46,263 bases of DNA from Pseudomonadota bacterium (GTDB taxonomy: Bacteria; Pseudomonadota; Alphaproteobacteria; Sphingomonadales; Sphingomonadaceae): assembly GCA_023389105.1 (NCBI GenBank), contig JAEWEY010000008.1, positions 1 to 46,263 on the forward strand, written 5' to 3'. The notes beneath the pieces were generated by a model that did no database searches, was not told where the DNA came from, and saw nothing but the letters and a program-made list of their open reading frames with translations. Made by a program: the position numbers and the translations under genes. Positions 44,778 to 46,263 of the stretch are shown here, piece after piece. How positions within the stretch are numbered: position 1 is the first letter of the stretch; every line of letters begins with the position of its first letter.

Positions 44778-46263
44778 TTATTCGGCTGCGTCCGGCAGTT
44801 CGCCAGCGGCCTGTTCGTCGAGCTTGGAGTTCTCCAGTTCGACGGAAAGACCGAGCGACCGCATTTCCTTGACGAGAACGTTGAAGCTCTCGGGAATACC
44901 GGCCTCGAACGTGTCGTCGCCACGGACGATCGCCTCGTAGACCTTGGTACGGCCAGCAACGTCGTCCGACTTCACGGTCAGCATTTCCTGCAGCGTGTAG
45001 GCGGCGCCGTACGCTTCAAGCGCCCAGACCTCCATTTCCCCGAAGCGCTGGCCACCGAACTGCGCCTTGCCGCCGAGCGGCTGCTGGGTGACGAGCGAAT
45101 AGGGACCGATCGAACGGGCATGGATCTTGTCGTCCACAAGGTGGTTCAACTTGATCATGTACATGTAGCCAACGGTAACCTTGCGGTCGAACTGCTCACC
45201 GGTCCGGCCGTCGTAGAGGACGGACTGGCCGCTTTCGTGCAGACCCGCCTTCTTCAGCATTGCCGCGACGTCAGGCTCATGCGCACCGTCGAAGACCGGC
45301 GTTGCGATGGACAGGCCGCGCTTGGACTGCTCGGCGAGGCGCACGAGAGACTCGTCGTCGAACTTCGAGACCTCGTTATTGGCCTGGCTTTCATAAGCCT
45401 CGGTCAACTCCTTCTTGAGCTCGGTGATATCGTTCGACTTCTTGTACTCTTCGAGCATCTCCCCGATGCGCTTGCCCATGCCGGCGCAAGCCCAGGCCAG
45501 GTGCGTCTCGAGAATCTGGCCGACGTTCATGCGCGAAGGCACGCCGAGCGGGTTCAGAACGATATCGACATGCGTACCGTCTTCGAGGAAAGGCATGTCT
45601 TCAACCGGGACGATGCGCGACACAACGCCCTTGTTGCCGTGACGGCCCGCCATCTTGTCGCCTGGCTGGATCTTGCGCTTTACAGCGACGAAGACCTTGA
45701 CCATCTTCATGACGCCCGGAGGCATTTCATCGCCGCGCTGGACCTTTTCGACCTTGTCCATGAAGCGGTGCTCAAGCAGCGACTTCGACTCGTCGTACTG
45801 GGCACGTAGCGCTTCGATTTCGCCCTGCACCTTCTCGTCCTCGACTGCGAACATCCACCACTGCGAGCGGGGATATTCGGAGACGACGGCATTGGTGAGC
45901 TCGACGCCCTTCTTGAAGCCCTTCGGGCCCGCAACGGACATCTGGCCCCGCAGCATGTCGATCAGACGGCCGTAGACGTTGCGATCGAGGATCGCCTGTT
46001 CGTCGTCACGGTCCTTGGCGAGGCGTTCGATTTCCTCGCGTTCGATCGCCATTGCGCGTTCGTCCTTCTCCACGCCATGGCGGTTGAAGACGCGAACTTC
46101 GACGATCGTGCCGAACGTGCCCGGAGGCATGCGCATGGAGGTATCGCGAACGTCGGAGGCCTTTTCGCCGAAGATGGCGCGCAGAAGTTTCTCTTCCGGC
46201 GTCATCGGGCTTTCGCCCTTCGGCGTGATCTTGCCAACGAGGATGTCGCCCGGCTGAACTTCA
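44778..46263 (-). CDS. rpoB: DNA-directed RNA polymerase beta subunit (5' partial)
   Basis: The C-terminal 494 residues of the beta subunit; the gene continues past the right window edge. The frame is open from 46262 (EVQPGDILVGKITPKGESPMTPEEKLLRAIFGEKASDVRDTSM), so the internal ATG at 46205 is not a start. Conserved blocks include KIQPGDKMAGRHGNKGVVSRI, EDMPFLEDGTHVDIVLNPLGVPSRMNVGQI, KLNHLVDDKIHARSIGPYSLVTQQPLGGKAQFGGQRFGEMEVWALEAYGAA and LQEMLTVKSDD. Rifampicin-resistance positions lie outside the visible part. It is followed by a hairpin and rpoC. Confidence 0.97.
   Translation of the reverse strand, partial: EVQPGDILVGKITPKGESPMTPEEKLLRAIFGEKASDVRDTSMRMPPGTFGTIVEVRVFNRHGVEKDERAMAIEREEIERLAKDRDDEQAILDRNVYGRLIDMLRGQMSVAGPKGFKKGVELTNAVVSEYPRSQWWMFAVEDEKVQGEIEALRAQYDESKSLLEHRFMDKVEKVQRGDEMPPGVMKMVKVFVAVKRKIQPGDKMAGRHGNKGVVSRIVPVEDMPFLEDGTHVDIVLNPLGVPSRMNVGQILETHLAWACAGMGKRIGEMLEEYKKSNDITELKKELTEAYESQANNEVSKFDDESLVRLAEQSKRGLSIATPVFDGAHEPDVAAMLKKAGLHESGQSVLYDGRTGEQFDRKVTVGYMYMIKLNHLVDDKIHARSIGPYSLVTQQPLGGKAQFGGQRFGEMEVWALEAYGAAYTLQEMLTVKSDDVAGRTKVYEAIVRGDDTFEAGIPESFNVLVKEMRSLGLSVELENSKLDEQAAGELPDAAE

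Overview
This 46 kb window reads as chromosomal DNA of a GC-rich alphaproteobacterium, most likely a member of the Sphingomonadaceae. The assignment rests on gene families and on one gene combination that recurs in that group: a TonB-dependent receptor followed by tryptophan-halogenase-like flavoproteins, a SapC protein and a JmjC/cupin protein. It also rests on the short Ppx/GppA protein, small entericidin-like lipoproteins, and an RNase E with an acidic insertion in its S1 domain. I see no phage, insertion sequence, CRISPR array or rRNA. This assignment comes from sequence recognition alone; no database search was possible.

Layout. 1-5.7 kb: the tail of a LuxR-type sensory protein lacking its HTH, a cytochrome b561, an MFS exporter divergent from a MarR regulator, a small basic stress-type protein, typA and an EVE-domain protein. 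5.7-8.9 kb: a structured leader before a SleB-like cell-wall hydrolase, a stand-alone receiver domain, a GST and an exported DUF2807 protein. 8.8-23.9 kb: a polysaccharide-use locus (GH43-like enzyme, TonB-dependent receptor, halogenase-like 1, SapC, JmjC-cupin, halogenase-like 2, GH16, LacI, MFS, GH3). 24-29.3 kb: tRNA-Gln(CTG), ppx, rlmE, an Nramp-like transporter, a DsbA-like protein and an M48 protease. 29.4-38.9 kb: rne, an amidase, PBP1a, prfB, a lipoprotein methyltransferase-like protein, a broken JAB/RadC-like gene and thyA. 39-46.3 kb: two tandem entericidin-like lipoproteins, an unknown lipoprotein, and rpoC and rpoB (rpoB 5'-truncated by the window edge).

How the locus probably works. 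The GH16 enzyme (GEIDILE motif, laminarinase type) would cut a beta-glucan. The TonB-dependent receptor would import oligosaccharides, and the GH3 exo-beta-glucosidase (ExoP-like) would trim them in the periplasm. The MFS protein would carry sugar across the inner membrane, with the LacI protein controlling the set. Two related 14-bp sites centred on AACGTT, one before the receptor and one before GH3, agree at 11 of 14 positions and are the best operator candidates. The five genes from halogenase 1 to GH16 overlap stop-to-start without a gap, so the halogenase/SapC/JmjC module is translationally coupled to the glucanase. What that module does is unknown, and it is the most interesting content of the window.

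Other points worth attention: a JAB/RadC-like gene with an apparent frameshift in a T run; nested palindromes between the GST and DUF2807 genes; a 12-bp palindrome at the MarR/MFS divergent promoter; a strong tRNA promoter; and one terminator stem core (CCCCGCTGG) used at several places.
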